From Phoma sp. XZ068 (taxonomy: Eukaryota > Ascomycota > Dothideomycetes > Pleosporales > Didymellaceae): a stretch of DNA of 64,000 nucleotides. The translations under genes and the position numbers were made by a program. The DNA lies in NCBI GenBank assembly GCA_004835665.1, contig RBKR01000004.1:1-64000 (forward strand), written 5' to 3'. This document shows, piece after piece, positions 43,491 through 55,260 of the stretch. How positions within the stretch are numbered: the first letter of the stretch is position 1; every line of letters begins with the position of its first letter. The notes under the pieces were generated by a model. The model saw only the letters and a program-made list of their open reading frames with translations, was not told where the DNA came from and made no database searches.

Positions 43491-44500
43491 TGATTCTCCC
43501 GCACTGTCATGTTCTCTCATATTTCTCATAACTCTCACCACCCTGCTGCTCGCAAATGTTGCTGCTTTCATATACCTGACGAATGGCACTCTCTCAATCC
43601 CCACATGCACCGCTCCATCGCTACCTATGTAGCTTCCATGCCCATAGTAATGATCAAGAACCTTTAGATACTCTTCACCCTCTTTATTTTTAATTTGTGT
43701 TTTGGAGGGCTTTTACAACTGCACTTGAAGCGAAGAGCGCAACAATTGCTGCAGTTGAGGTAGGCAGGCGTGGAAGGGATCGGCTGGGGTGTCGAAGATA
43801 AACTAGGATAAAGACGGGAATTTTGGTACCAAGGATGACCTCATATACAATAAAGATTGTTGTTAACGAAAAAAAGGCTTTCCTCGCGGCTGATCTCTAG
43901 GCCCTGGGTCAGTGCAGCGGAATCGTCTGCAGGTATAAACAGAGTTTCCCGATCTACACCTAGCCAGATGGGGAAAAGCCTTGTATATGCCCTGTTTAAT
44001 GGCTCTTCGATGTCCGATAATCTGGGTAATGGTGTATGTGGGCCTGACATGCGCAGGTCTCCCACGGCTCGATTCATGAAGTATGGGTTAAACTCCCCAC
44101 CCGGTGTCTCGTTGTGCCACACAGGGTTCAGGGATCGGGCTTGATATAGCTTGGACTGGGCGTTGAGATTCTCGGAGGCATTGGAAAAGGATTCGTTCAG
44201 GCCCTGGTCGGCCTGGTTAACATATGTCGTAAGTTTTTTGGCTCGCTCTATCAGCATTCCTTTCGAATCAAGAACGACCATCGCGGAACCCATCATCACG
44301 CTTATGTGCCATCTGACAAGGAAAGTGTTGTTTTCGCCCTGTTGTTCATGGGGAAAAGGGCTCTGCAGTTCGCATGATGATTGCGTTGCGCGCGACCATC
44401 CCAGAACAAAAGCTGACTCGCAGATCGATGAACCTAAGATACATGCGCAAATCCCGAGGTTAAAAACTAAACTTATATATACTAATACTACTATATTCGT
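43491..44500 (-). pseudogene. DUF3433-family membrane protein fragment, frameshifted
   Basis: From 44,299 leftward the minus strand reads a conserved extracellular segment (NPYFMNRAVGDLRMSG, then EEPLNRAYTRLFPIWLG) typical of fungal DUF3433 proteins. A frameshift near 43,855 leads to a membrane stretch ending TSTAAIVALFASS, and another near 43,690 to YGHGSYIGSDGAVHVGIERV, the usual cytosolic end. The N-terminal half is absent or decayed. The function of the family is unknown. It ends where the transposase remnant begins. Confidence 0.65.
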
Positions 44501-44515
44501 GATATGTTGGCCCTG

Positions 44516-45298
44516 ATGGACCTGACCGAGAGCTGTATTCTGCCAACTCTGCTGAGCCTATTCGCACTATTGTGAATAACATGGTGCCGTACAAGACACT
44601 TCAGGAGTATGCTCTTCCCCAACATCGCCTACATCGACCTTAAGCAGCTATGTGACTAAACTGTGGATGGTATGCTTTGTCTGCCCCTGAACTTTGATAC
44701 CAGCAACAAGTACCTGCTCCTGTTAGTCCTATATTGCAGACTAAAGGCTAAGGGGGTGTACAAAGACTTTCTTGCCCTTAATTATAAGATGTATGTTGCC
44801 TCCAACCCTGAGCTTGAGTATGTTACCCTTATAGTAGACGACTGTGGCACTGGCTGCGAGGGCCGTGCCTTCTGCTTACTTGTTACCTCCAATCTCAGCC
44901 TACTTGAAGCTGAAAACCAGACCTGGGCAGCTAAAGAACTCGTTAAAATTTTGTGGACTGGCAGCAACCACATCAGAATCTAGAGCTGGTCCTATGGCGG
45001 CTCTATCTCTCCTCTAAAGTCGTTGAAGTTGGCAACCTTATTATCTCCTTTGACCTCATCACCACCCTAGTTAGTGACTGGCGCTTCTACGACTCGCTCT
45101 ACACAGAGCCCTACATGTAAACCCCTGATATCAACCCTGTAGGCTACAACCGCTCGCGCGTCATGACGTCACCCGCTTCAAGAAAATCTCTGGCGGTGTT
45201 GACATTCAACACGGCACTGGCGACAACAACGTGGATTTCCAGAACAGCGCCGCCCCTGCTGATTTGCTTATGGTCAATCGCGTTACACCTGAGTAGCT
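44516..45298 (+). pseudogene. dipeptidyl peptidase IV-like (S9B) fragment
   Basis: Successive frames read YALPNIAYIDL-like, NFDTSNKYLLLL, YVTLIVDDCGTGCEGRAF, then SWSYGG around the catalytic Ser (about 44,985-45,000), DWRFYDSLYTEPYM, and HGTGDNNVDFQNSAA with the catalytic Asp (about 45,215-45,260). These match the C-terminal hydrolase domain of DPP-IV in order. Several frameshifts and stops separate them; the residue before SWSYGG, normally Trp-Gly, begins with TAG, as a RIP-type TGG to TAG change would give. The beta-propeller part and the final His are missing. Confidence 0.8.
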
Positions 45299-45855
45299 GC
45301 GGAGTATTCTTTTTTTTTAATGTAATCATAGGATTAATCTCTGCTAGAGCGAATCATTCTTGTACAGGCAGTTGAGTAAGAAGTTGTTTGAGGAGAAGGC
45401 GTGCAAGGGTAATTTGAAGGGGAGCCATCACTGGGGTAAGAGGGTTGAGTAGAAGAGGTGGGTTCCAGAGATATGTGAGGTGTATGGTAGCATAGATGGC
45501 CAGTACTGTATTCATATCCTGGAATGCATTCATTCATGTTGACGATGCGCATGCCATAGCGAAATTGCAAGTCAAAATTTGCTTAGCAAGCCTTGAGGTT
45601 CAGAAACAATAAATGCAGTCTTGCATTTACATAGGTACCTTTTGTGGAGTGCTATCTCATGGCTTATAGTCTCGGATCCTACAAAGGCTAAGACTTGACT
45701 AATATTCTGCTAATAACTTAAGGTTCAAAACTAGCTTTGAAATTGACTAAAGTCCTCTGTTTGTTTTCTGTGAAACAATGCATATTGATTCTGCGTGTAG
45801 TTCAGCCGACACCTGGATATACCAAGAAACACATCTTCAATCCGCTCCTCCCCTC
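45299..45855. other. intergenic DNA
   Basis: No supported gene or repeat between the peptidase fragment and the NTF2-like gene. Confidence 0.4.
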
Positions 45856-46451
45856 CTATTTCAGCAAATCCTCCGGCTTCAACATCCCCCTCTTCAACAT
45901 CGTCCCCATAGCGCCTGTCTGATCCGCAAAAATCTGCGTCTCCGACATCTTAATCCCGCCATCCTGCCTAACATACGTAAACTTGAAGCTCGCTGGGCCC
46001 GCGCCGTCCCACTCCCTACCACTGCGATCCTTCACCTTGTGCCCATCTCCGCTAACAACTAAATTCCAATACAGCGTCGCCGCGCCAAACATTTCCCAGC
46101 CGTCCTCGTTTTCCCAACATACAAGGAGGAACGGGTCGTGCAGATGCGAGACGAATGGCGCGTAGAGCTCTTTGCCGAGCGTTGTCCAGGAGGCGGCGCC
46201 GCCGGAGATTGTTTCGCCCGTGGATTTGGTGAGGATATGCGAGGATGCAAACCAGTTGGAGTAGGGCTCGTTGTCGAGCGCTTTGTGGGCATCGACGGCG
46301 TTGGCGTAATCCTCCCTGTTTTGGCGAAGTTAGGGAGAGAGAAAGGGAGCAAAGAGGGTAATACGTACATCCATTTCATGGCGGGGTGGGAGCGAGTGGA
46401 TTCATTCCAGGTGCCGTGGTGGATGAAGGTTGGTTTCGTTTGGAAAGACAT
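45856..46451 (-). CDS. NTF2/SnoaL-like small protein, two exons
   Basis: Exon 1 46,451-46,369 and exon 2 46,315-45,856, with a 53-bp intron (GTACGT ... AACAG), give 180 residues: MSFQTKPTFIHHGTWNES ... through WENEDGWEMFGAATLYWN to a C-terminus ending PEDLLK. Composition and length fit the NTF2-like fold with a cone-shaped pocket used by many small fungal proteins of unknown role. The splice joins AT|G to give KWMEDYANA and restores one frame across the gene; unspliced readings of this interval do not. Function not assigned. Confidence 0.65.
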
Positions 46452-48298
46452 GAGGGACTTGTTGGCAAGGATAATAGCTGATTTGGAAAATTTGTTTGTT
46501 TGGAGAGAAAGATGAGTCTTGTCTGAACTGGAGGCGCCGAACTGTGGGGTTACAGCATCATCTTATATATTGACCCCATGCCACTCAAAGTCTAATTCTC
46601 CAATGCTTCTCGCTAATCATTGTCTTCCCTGAGAGCACGAAGTATGAGTCTAGTGTGCGCGTCTTGTAACAGCTGAAGTGTTGTTCTTTGATAAGAATAT
46701 GGTCGAACCATCCTTATTGGCAGAACATGGGCGGTTGAGTTCTGGTAGCGAGCGTTATGTTGTAATCAGCTCCAATAGCTACCCCGGGGGCTTGGAGCTG
46801 ACAGTCAGATGCGGGGAGAAGGTCTTGGTGGCCCGTGCATAAGGCTAGCCAATTATTTAGGAGCGCGTTCTTGGACACCGTAGGGTCGAACATTGGATGC
46901 TCATAGTGCTACAACTAGTGCTATAGTGTGTATTTCTATAACCTAGGTTGTATCTTTAGGCTACTAAGATATCTAGAGGGGTGCCGGGTATAATAGCATA
47001 ACGTGTCTTGCCGAACTCTTTTGACCAACAAGCCAATGTGACTGTCAATGACTGGGAGTTTGTGGTTGTTGCGCCTAACTCGATGATGCTCATACTGGTT
47101 TTCGCTTCTCTACAGGACATCTCTTCTGGTTAATCTTCATATGATTCTAAAGCTGAGACTCTAATCCATGTTTCGTATTGTGCTTTTCTCCTAGGGATTC
47201 TGGTCGCTTCGCTGGAGGATCGAGTCGGCAACCTACTGCGAGACAGCCGCACCCATACTCTGGAGCGTGCACATAATGGGATGGTTCAAAAAACTTGGAT
47301 ATTTCTACAATCGAGGGTGTTATCCATCACGCTTCCGACAGATTGATGGCTGCTGGTTGCAAAATACCTCTAGATACCTGCTGAATTGACAGTAACATCT
47401 GCGAAAAAGGTTCGTGCAGCCGTGGTGATGTCTCCAGAGAGGGCCAAAATTAAGGATAGATGGTACTTTAAGGATGCAAACCCATCGATGCGACTTGCAA
47501 AGCGGAGGTTTAGGAGAGATGGCCTCCTTTTGCCTTTCGGTCACGCCGCAACTAATTTCACCGTCTCAAATCCGTGAGTCACATCAATTAAATCTTATTC
47601 TTTTAGTTGACTGCTTTCAGGACAATGTTCCAGACACAGAACAGCTGGCCTTCATGAAGACTCAAGAGTTCAAGTCAGCAACGCAAGAAGCGCAACTGAT
47701 GATGGAGCAGAGAAATAATGTGGTAGAGTCACGGCCGTTGAGGCTAAAAATCAAAGCAGAGGATCATGGCGCACAGGAAGAGTTCTATCTGTTGTTATCT
47801 TCCAGCTCCACCGGCGTTGAACAGTATGTGGAGTGGTCAAGAAGGTAGCTAAGTAGTCATGGTGAAGAGGGTGGAACCGAATTGATGGGTGATAAACTTC
47901 TCGGTGACACTATCATTTGTAGATATCTTTCTTTTCATATAGTATTAATAATATAGCTATTACTGAATAAGAGTTGTATGATAGTAGGTGCCTGAAAACT
48001 ATTTAGAGCTAGCAAGTTCGTACTACAACTTAAGCTTAGAAACCACGCTAAAACGCGCTTTTACCGCTTTTCCAAGGTTCCGCTGCTTGGCGTGATACGC
48101 GTCCATAACAGGCAGCCATCACAGCGCAAGAAAGCGAACGACCTTCCTTCTCTGACCACGGTAATTGTGGGCCGCCAAGACAGCCCGTCGAGAAAGTGTA
48201 CGTGTACTTCGGCCTCAGGCGTGTGTCATGAAGCGAATCTAGTGCCTCTCTACACTTAATAAGAAGGAGGCACCTTTACGTATTCATCGGCACCAACT
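46452..48298. other. mostly gene-free DNA
   Basis: Between the NTF2-like gene and the AAA+ gene. Only a weak coding candidate at 47,386-47,848 (separate entry); the rest shows no recognisable gene, and 47,930-47,965 is AT-rich. Confidence 0.35.
47386..47848 (+). pseudogene. unidentified coding fragment, possibly broken
   Basis: Two adjacent readable stretches (47,386-47,574 and about 47,628-47,848; the second has DTEQLAFMKTQEFKSATQEA and ends VEWSRR) are separated by a candidate 53-bp intron (GTGAGT ... TTTCAG), but the phases do not join without a stop. Either a pseudogene or a mis-read exon pair. No family recognised. Confidence 0.25.
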
Positions 48299-50278
48299 AT
48301 GGCGAACATTCCTCCTCCCCCGCCCCCTCCACCTGGAAACAAAATAGCCAAAACAGCAACAATGACTGCTTCCAAATCCGCATCCCAACCATTTTCTGTC
48401 AATGGAACCACGAAGGAGGATCAAGTTTTTGAGTTTCACGACGTACAAGATGGTGCTGGATCCATATCCCTCCTGCCCATCATCCGCCATTACCTGGGCG
48501 TGCCTCGAGTACGTCATGTTTCCGCATCCAATATGTACAAAATATTGGGGCGACTCAGAGGTTTGCAACATCTAGTGTCAAAATACAATGAGGGCATTCT
48601 TTCATCGACAGCTGGGTTCGTGCAGTACTGGAAACAACGGACATTGAATCTCTTGTCCGGCTTTGGTTTCCGTATCAGTCGCACCGAGCAAGTCATCCAG
48701 ATACCAGGACTAGAAGAGACTATTCAGACCCTCGAGCACACCTTTCAAGATGAGATTCAGGAAGCGCGCGACACAATCAAGCGTGGCTTCATCACATTCG
48801 AAGCATTGGGTGAGCTCTATCGCCCTGGAGCCCCAGTGCAGGCAATGATGGGCTCTGGGAATACGGCCGCAGTCTTTCTTGTATTTGAGTCTTTCTATCA
48901 AGAGAACAGAGGCTTGACAGGAGTCCAAAGGACATTCAATTGGACAATGGAGTTCGTGGTGACAATGGGAACACTTTTCACAATAGTGAATGTGACCGAG
49001 CAACTCAATGGCTGGACGGGCATTCGCGCAAGAGCACTATCGGACCTCACGTATACGCCCGTACCACTTGTCGAATTAAACGATTTCAGAGAGCGAGGAA
49101 AACGATATGTGGAGTTTGCTACTGGTGGTGTCAAATTTGTGGCACACTCTCGCGCGTCATTCTTTCGCCATGTCCGACCATCACGCCCAAGCTATTCTTC
49201 GCTTGCCAGCACGTCAAGCAGCCAGCTGCCCTCCGACGGCCGTGTTATGATCGACGTTGATCGAGGTGCTCTTTTGGGACATCATGCTTGCCAAGGCCTG
49301 GACGAGCCAACGCTGGCCATGACGAAGATTGCCGACCGTTATCGGCAGTGGCGCAATACCTCATCCAACAAGAGCCATGCAACAGACGTGCTCACACTTT
49401 GGGATGTCTTACCTACTGAGTTCATCCCCTACTGTTGGCCTGCCCTTGTCGGCTTTAGTTTTACGGCAAAGTGTTGGGGCCATGTCTTAGTCGCGGGTCT
49501 TTCACCGATCCAGTTTCAGGACTCCGCATTTGAACATCTTGTTCTAGCGGAGAAGCGCAAACAGCTCATCCGCGCTCTTGTACGATTTGGAAACGATACC
49601 AGCATCGAAGACATCGTTGACAACAAACGCAGCGGCAGCATCTTCTTGCTTCATGGCCCTCCTGGTGTTGGCAAAACGTTGACAGCCGAAGCTGTAGCTG
49701 AAGTCCTGCATTGCCCCTTATACTACGTGAGTATGGGGGAACTAGGCACGACGGCAGAAGACATGGAATGCCGGCTCACAGATGTGCTAGAACTATGCTC
49801 GGAGTGGGACGCCATCACGGTCCTTGATGAAGCAGATGTTTTCCTCGAGCAACGTCGCACCTCCGACTTGGTCCGCAATTCAATGGTGTGTGTCATGCTG
49901 CGCCTGTTGGAGTACCACTCAGGCATACTATTTCTCACTACGAACCGCGTCCGCACTTTAGATCCGGCATTTGAAAGCAGGATTACTCTCGCGCTGAGAT
50001 ATGAGACTTTAGAGCTCGAAGCCAGAGCGCAGATTTGGGGTAACCTGCTCAAGCGAAACTCGTTGCAGGTCGCAGCTGACGTCAGTCCATTGTCACTTGG
50101 ACAGTATGAATTGAACGGTAGACAGATAAAGAATGCAATCAAGTTAGCGTGTGCAATTACAAGGGAACGGGATCATTCAAAGCTGACAATGGAGTTGCTG
50201 GAGGAGGTATTGATGATTATCGATGTTGGAAGGGCAGATATGGTGAATGACGATTCTTGGGAATTGCGCGAGGGGTAA
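48299..50278 (+). CDS. AAA+ ATPase with N-terminal polyproline, fungal type
   Basis: Intronless, 659 residues. It starts MANIPPPPPPPPG, an uninterrupted eight-proline run, then a low-complexity linker, a partly hydrophobic N-terminal part (about 190-235), and a DUF7025-like middle region. The AAA+ module carries Walker A GPPGVGKT (453-460), Walker B ITVLDEAD (506-513, catalytic Glu 511), sensor-1 TTNR (547-550) and arginine-finger region FESRI (558-562), followed by an alpha-helical lid. All ATPase residues are intact, so it should hydrolyse ATP and remodel a partner. Substrate is unknown. These fungal AAA proteins are often lineage-specific and enriched in accessory regions. Confidence 0.85.
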   Translation: MANIPPPPPPPPGNKIAKTATMTASKSASQPFSVNGTTKEDQVFEFHDVQDGAGSISLLPIIRHYLGVPRVRHVSASNMYKILGRLRGLQHLVSKYNEGILSSTAGFVQYWKQRTLNLLSGFGFRISRTEQVIQIPGLEETIQTLEHTFQDEIQEARDTIKRGFITFEALGELYRPGAPVQAMMGSGNTAAVFLVFESFYQENRGLTGVQRTFNWTMEFVVTMGTLFTIVNVTEQLNGWTGIRARALSDLTYTPVPLVELNDFRERGKRYVEFATGGVKFVAHSRASFFRHVRPSRPSYSSLASTSSSQLPSDGRVMIDVDRGALLGHHACQGLDEPTLAMTKIADRYRQWRNTSSNKSHATDVLTLWDVLPTEFIPYCWPALVGFSFTAKCWGHVLVAGLSPIQFQDSAFEHLVLAEKRKQLIRALVRFGNDTSIEDIVDNKRSGSIFLLHGPPGVGKTLTAEAVAEVLHCPLYYVSMGELGTTAEDMECRLTDVLELCSEWDAITVLDEADVFLEQRRTSDLVRNSMVCVMLRLLEYHSGILFLTTNRVRTLDPAFESRITLALRYETLELEARAQIWGNLLKRNSLQVAADVSPLSLGQYELNGRQIKNAIKLACAITRERDHSKLTMELLEEVLMIIDVGRADMVNDDSWELREG

Positions 50279-50690
50279 AGTGTCATATCTGTGGCCATGT
50301 AAGATTGATATGGAATATAACGCATTAAACTCGCAAGCTGTTTAGACTATTGAACTATTTGGTATTTGCTCAGTATGAATACTACATCTTTCAATTCTTC
50401 CGTCCTTATGGAGACCATAGAATCGGCCTCAGTACATTTTCATGCAGCTGCATTCCAATAGCTGGACTTTGGCATTTACACATGCCGAGCGCGAAACAGA
50501 CTTCGAAAACCCTCGGCGCTTATGCTCGTGCACAGCGAACGTGAAACCGAGACCAAGAAGCAAGCTCCGGAAGTGCCCTCTTCCAGGCGGCCGATTGCGC
50601 AAGCAAAAAATGCGCACGAGGTCCAACTTCCAATCAGCATTCTATCAACCAGTAGGACTATAGAATTCTGCGGACGCTGTGTTAATGCGT
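50279..50690. other. intergenic DNA
   Basis: No supported gene or repeat. Confidence 0.4.
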
Positions 50691-51430
50691 AGTCGTGGAC
50701 CATGCATACGAAACGTGGATCCATCAACACTTTCTCGATCGTCTAGCCGCACGATGGCTAGGGTTTCCTCTAGAAAAGATGTTCGTATACGGTTATTGGA
50801 ATACGAATACACGCACTTGCAAATTTCGGATTCGCCGCAGACCGTACTGGCCTGTCCTCGCCCACAATGAGAAACCCGCAGGTACAAATCTCATCCGATG
50901 TCCGCATGGTCGCAACCTCACCTTTGCACCCCCCAGCGCCCGCCATTATACCGCCCGGGGCTACCAATGTTTGCTTCCGAGCTCTCGCAGCACATTTGGT
51001 TCTGGGGCATATTTTGATCCCTGGCACAACGAGGAAGAGGACGGACAAGCCATCGCCGCATGGATGCGAGAACAAAGCTGGTACACTTCTAGTGTTGCAA
51101 AAGACCATTTTGCAACACTAGGAGGCTCGTACTTCGGTTTTGTGCAATGGGCACTGTTGCGAATCCCGCCCACTGACATGATCGCTGCTGTGATCCACTG
51201 CGCACCTCGTGACGTCAGCCGATAGCTATGGGGAACAAGCTGACTTGCGCTGGAGTGGGTTACTTGGGCTGAAGACATACTGCATCACGAAGAGGTCGGG
51301 GGGCAGTCGAGAGTCTATCAACAGTCGCTCAATTGGCTCGAGGAGCATCTCGGAAATGCGGACATTGAGCTAGCGAAGCCGTTGTTCAGTATTTCGATAC
51401 TGGAGTTGAGCATTGGCGAGATGTACTAAG
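50691..51430 (+). pseudogene. CocE/NonD-type alpha/beta hydrolase fragment
   Basis: The plus strand reads RCPHGRN, ARGYQCLLPSSRSTFGSGAYFDP, EEEDGQAIAAWM, and FATLGGSYFGFVQWAL containing the nucleophile-elbow Ser, the order seen in X-Pro dipeptidyl-peptidase/CocE-like hydrolases. A stop follows at about 51,223, with recognisable sequence resuming (WVTWAEDILHHEEVGG). The C-terminal half carrying the other catalytic residues is not found. Broken gene. Confidence 0.7.
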
Positions 51431-51720
51431 GTGACCACCGTCGACACGTAGTAAAGAGCAGCATCTTTGGACCGGTGATCGTATCAGTCATGGTAGTTTT
51501 ATTGAAACCCGAGTTAGCAGGAATGGCAACGTACTTAAAAGAGGCCGACTATTCCGCTGAGTTGCATCATAGACATCATGGGGACTCCGAGGGCCGTCGG
51601 CTTGCGTATTTCTTTTGCGAAGAAACTTAGCAACATGTAAATTTCTTCCTTGACGCTTTGATGCGTAACTATTTGTCTCAGCGTGAGTGACCCAGAGTTC
51701 AATCATGATTCGACGTCAAC
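51431..51720. other. unassigned DNA between two gene fragments
   Basis: Short readable stretches on the plus strand may be decayed continuation of the hydrolase, but no motif supports this. Confidence 0.3.
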
Positions 51721-51731
51721 ATTTTGAACCT

Positions 51732-52435
51732 TCAGATCTTCTTCAAAAAGATCCATTTAAGCATGCCCAAGGTTTTCCCATATTCTCGCATCCTCATTAT
51801 GTTCCCCTGTGCCTCGAGCCAACGCGGAGCCTGGGTTAAAACGAAGTCACACAGTGCCCACGAAAATGCACATAGCGATGGGAACGCGAATAGCAATCTC
51901 CAAGCCAAAGAGGAATCCAGGGTTACCGTACTGAAACAAAAGAAATAAACTACGACAAGATCCAAACTAGCAAAACGCTGTGGTGCAGACGCAATGATAT
52001 CACCATCTTTCGCAGGTACAGCCTCACAGATTTTCACCGCTGTTATGCTCAGAAAGAGGCCTTCACCAATGCCAGTAATCAGTCGTCCGATGAAGACCAT
52101 GGCAATATGCATGGAGCCGGCCTCCAAAGCAGCACCGAAACCAACGACAACCGCACCAATCGCCATACCTTGTGGCTGGCCAACAATGTTGCCGGTATGT
52201 CCAGCCAGGAATGAGGACAAGACACTTGTGATGAGAATGGAGGATACAATGAGACCATAAACGGTTGCGCTGAGTTCCCCAAATGTTTAGAAGAACTGAG
52301 GCATCGAGGTGACTGATCCAATGTTGCCAGTATCAAGCTTTATTCTGTACTCAGTAATGACATAGCCGGCTCGTCGGTGTAGATCGAATGTACCCAAAAA
52401 GAAAACAGCCCAAACCGGCAACAACAGAACAGACA
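51732..52435 (-). pseudogene. MFS sugar-porter fragment
   Basis: The minus strand from about 52,435 reads VTSMPQFF then a stop and FGELSATVYGLIVSSILITSVLSSFLAGHTGNIVG, GRLITGIGEGLFLSITAVKICEA, and WRLLFAFPSLC: the first five or six helices of a fungal sugar/polyol porter of the major facilitator superfamily, including the GRLITGIGEG loop. An in-frame stop near 52,290 and the missing second half make it a pseudogene. Confidence 0.75.
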
Positions 52436-52981
52436 ACGTATTGGGGAGGTTAAAGCACCTACCGCATAAAGTGCTTAATGACTAAAGGCATGAATACTCG
52501 CTCAGAAAGCTTCAGACTACGCTCTTACACTAAAGGATCATACCGATGTCGTCTTATATATACGGGCTGCAAAGCGGCTAACGGGTATCTTCATCATAGC
52601 CACGATTAGAGTTTTTGTGGTTCTTGCAAATATTGAAACGTGCTACAACAATTCAAGTGAGTATTGTTAATCTGGCCATGAAATCACTTTGGAGGACCCA
52701 CTCTATCTATCGCAGTGGGACTTTTGCCTGAGATGAAAGAGGGCGTGGGACCGCATGGGCCACATCACAGTTACTGGGCACATGCCAGCTTCTCGGCAGA
52801 ATGTACTTGTCTGTCAGCTCAACACAGCTACCTGTTTGAGTCTCTTAGCCCTGCTGCGCACGTCTCTTGCCAAGACCTATTGCCTTCCCCTACATGAGAT
52901 TTCGGCATCAATACTAATCAACAATCGTGGTAACGAAGATGCTTATCCAATCTGTGCGATGTCAAGGTTCCTGATAAGAGT
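52436..52981. other. intergenic DNA
   Basis: No supported gene or repeat. Confidence 0.35.
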
Positions 52982-52984
52982 TTG

Positions 52985-53285
52985 ATGGACCTGGCTGCTT
53001 CTATCGACATCTCGCAGAATGGGAGGCTAAAAGTACATGTGCCATTCACAAACCAAACATCCGGCGAAGAGAATACAGAATTTAGGTTATATCAGCTCGC
53101 TCATTTTGCAGACAGCGGCGTCACTCTTGTAGAGAATACAGAAGAGTTGGAGGAGATGGCCCGTTGAAGCTCTAGGTACGTCGTCACAGAGTTGCAGGCA
53201 GAGCCGCGAACAAAGTACTATGCAGGGTTGGGATGGAAGCTCAATGGGAAGTCGGAGGCGATTGTGCATAAGGATCATCATTAAT
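52985..53285 (+). pseudogene. unidentified coding fragment
   Basis: The plus strand reads MDLAASIDISQNGRLKVHVPF ... NTEELEEMAR, stop, and after a frame change ELQAEPRTKYYAGLGWKLNGKSE, protein-like in composition but unrecognised. The second part loosely resembles the end of some acetyltransferases, which I do not consider enough for a call. Confidence 0.25.
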
Positions 53286-54079
53286 CATAACATCAGCAAC
53301 TTCCGATTGATGGAATCTGAGTCAAAGACGGGTGTGGTTCGTAGGGAAGAGCTGCGGGAAGAGATTAGAAATGGAGAGCAGATGCACGCACAGAGAAAAT
53401 CGAGTGGAAGAGATACAGTACAACACGTGAACGGATGCTGTTTACCATAGAGGGCGGGAACAGCCGCACATCAGATAAAGAGCCGAACGCGTAAATCACG
53501 GAAATGGCTACCTAGGTAGACTACTGTCATCTACGGTCTAGCTCAGAGACAGATATGACGATGCCTGGCGACCACGTCTAGCAAGTACTTGTTCCAATGG
53601 CACTCATTACATACGCCGGCGCATGCTCCATTTGAAGATATGGCTCTCACAATTGTTTCTGGTCGTATGTGATTAGCATACTGAACTGATCCAAGTTCGT
53701 CATTACGAGAAGGCTACGGCAGGCCTGGGTGGGCTATTCAGCGCTTATATTCAGACAAACAAACATAGCTTTTTGTTCCATGATTCGATCTGATGCCTCG
53801 GCACGCTTTCTCTTCATAGACAAAGTGCCCAAATTCGCTAAACTTGAATTGTCGGATTTCCCATGCTCAGCCCCGCTCGGCATGTTGCCCTTCGTAGACG
53901 AAAATCGGCGAGGGGTAGCATTCCACCGTCTCTACTCAGGTCTCAGTTCCCCATTCCTGCATATCAAGCTGAGACAGAGAGCGGCTGCTCGTCGAGACGC
54001 TTACGTTGCTGATCGGTGCAAGCACGATGCGCTCGTACTCTGGATGATGCGCCCTAGTCGCTGCCGGATCTAGTGGCTA
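53286..54079. other. DNA without a recognisable gene
   Basis: Contains a 114-residue open frame (53,729-54,073) of protein-like composition but no family resemblance and no splice context that I can support. Confidence 0.3.
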
Positions 54080-55260
54080 CCAGGGCCTTGAAGCTAACTA
54101 ATAGAAGCACCACTTGTCGACGGGCGAAAGCTAAAATGCGATGAGTTGAAACCAACCTGCGGGCAATGTCGCAAAGCCCGTCGTGAATGTGCTTTTACAG
54201 AGAGGACAATCTTTCGAAACTTCGACAACCAAGCGCAACTGATTTCTTAAGCCGAACGTACCTTTGGCAATGCAAGTGAGGAGAGCGCGTTGTTCAAGGA
54301 TAGTCACGTGTGGCTCGACATTCCCTCCGCACGTGGGCAATCTACATAACTTTACCTTTCGAACAGCTGACACACATAACCAGTCAGCTTCATCCAAGTT
54401 ACCGACCCGTATGAGTTGCATACATCGACTACCTCAATTGAACGGCAGACAACTCCACTTCTCACAGAATCTCGTGGGGATGAAGAAATGCCGTGACCAC
54501 TCCAGCACCATGACGTGGAGTTCCAGTTTGAGCGTTTGAACACATCAGCTTCGTTGCTGTCTCCAACGGAGAACAACCCTGTGGCATACGCGCAAAACAG
54601 GACAGGGTCTCAAACTGAAATCAGCGTATTGCCCCTTTGTTTACAAAGACATTTCAAAGAAGGGCCGGGTCAATGGTCAGTACATACTTACTGACATACA
54701 GGTTCAGAGCATATTGACAGTCTAACAGGATGGACCTATTCGAAATGGTTGCTTACTTCTCCTCCAAAGTTTCAGTCCTTGCCACCAAATCTGCGGCTTG
54801 TGCCCTCGCCGCAAATCACCTAAACTCCCTACGGTGTGACCTGGGCACTGGCCAAGGAGAAATGTGCGGTCAGTCAAGGTACTCCGTCCTGACACTGGCC
54901 TCTAGTGAGAATATAGATTGTCGGTACCAGTCGGTCGAGCATTACCACCGATTACTAGGCTATTTGAAGGCCGCGATCGCCAGCCATAAGTTCGAAACAG
55001 CCATGTCAGGCAGAGAAGAGACTTTTGCAGCCATTGCAATTCTTTCTACCCACGAACTCATGGATGCCCCAGGTACCGCTTGGAAAGCACACGTCGGTTC
55101 TTTACCTCTACCTAGCCCAGCTCCTGATCCCTCCGCGACTCCCAGCTCCTTTGTCAGCATTCCCCATGCGGCTATCAAAGGTTCCTATATTCTGGAGCCT
55201 TGCCAGACAAGATCTTTTTGTGTGCCTATAAGCTCTAATCTCCACCTATATATAGACTAG
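54080..55260 (+). pseudogene. Zn2Cys6 transcription factor, frameshifted
   Basis: Near 54,115-54,190 the sequence reads TCRRAKAK, then one extra A shifts the frame, then CDELKPTCGQCRKARRECAF: a fungal binuclear zinc cluster broken in the middle. The first Cys of the cluster is also replaced by Ser. Downstream come SHVWLDIPSA-like and ALAANHLNSLRCDLG, and a regulatory-domain stretch AIAILSTHELMDAPGTAWKAHV, typical of the middle region of such regulators. Ends at about 55,260. It would have been a DNA-binding regulator, possibly of adjacent lost genes. Confidence 0.75.

Noticed and set aside
46059..46451. Unspliced 130-residue frame on the minus strand
   Set aside because: A Ser/Thr/Pro-rich reading that results from running through the 53-bp intron of the NTF2-like gene; the spliced frame is protein-like to the stop.
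53160..53285. Possible acetyltransferase C-terminus (YYAGLGWKLNG)
   Set aside because: Only a short resemblance; the preceding conserved acetyl-CoA-binding motif is not present.
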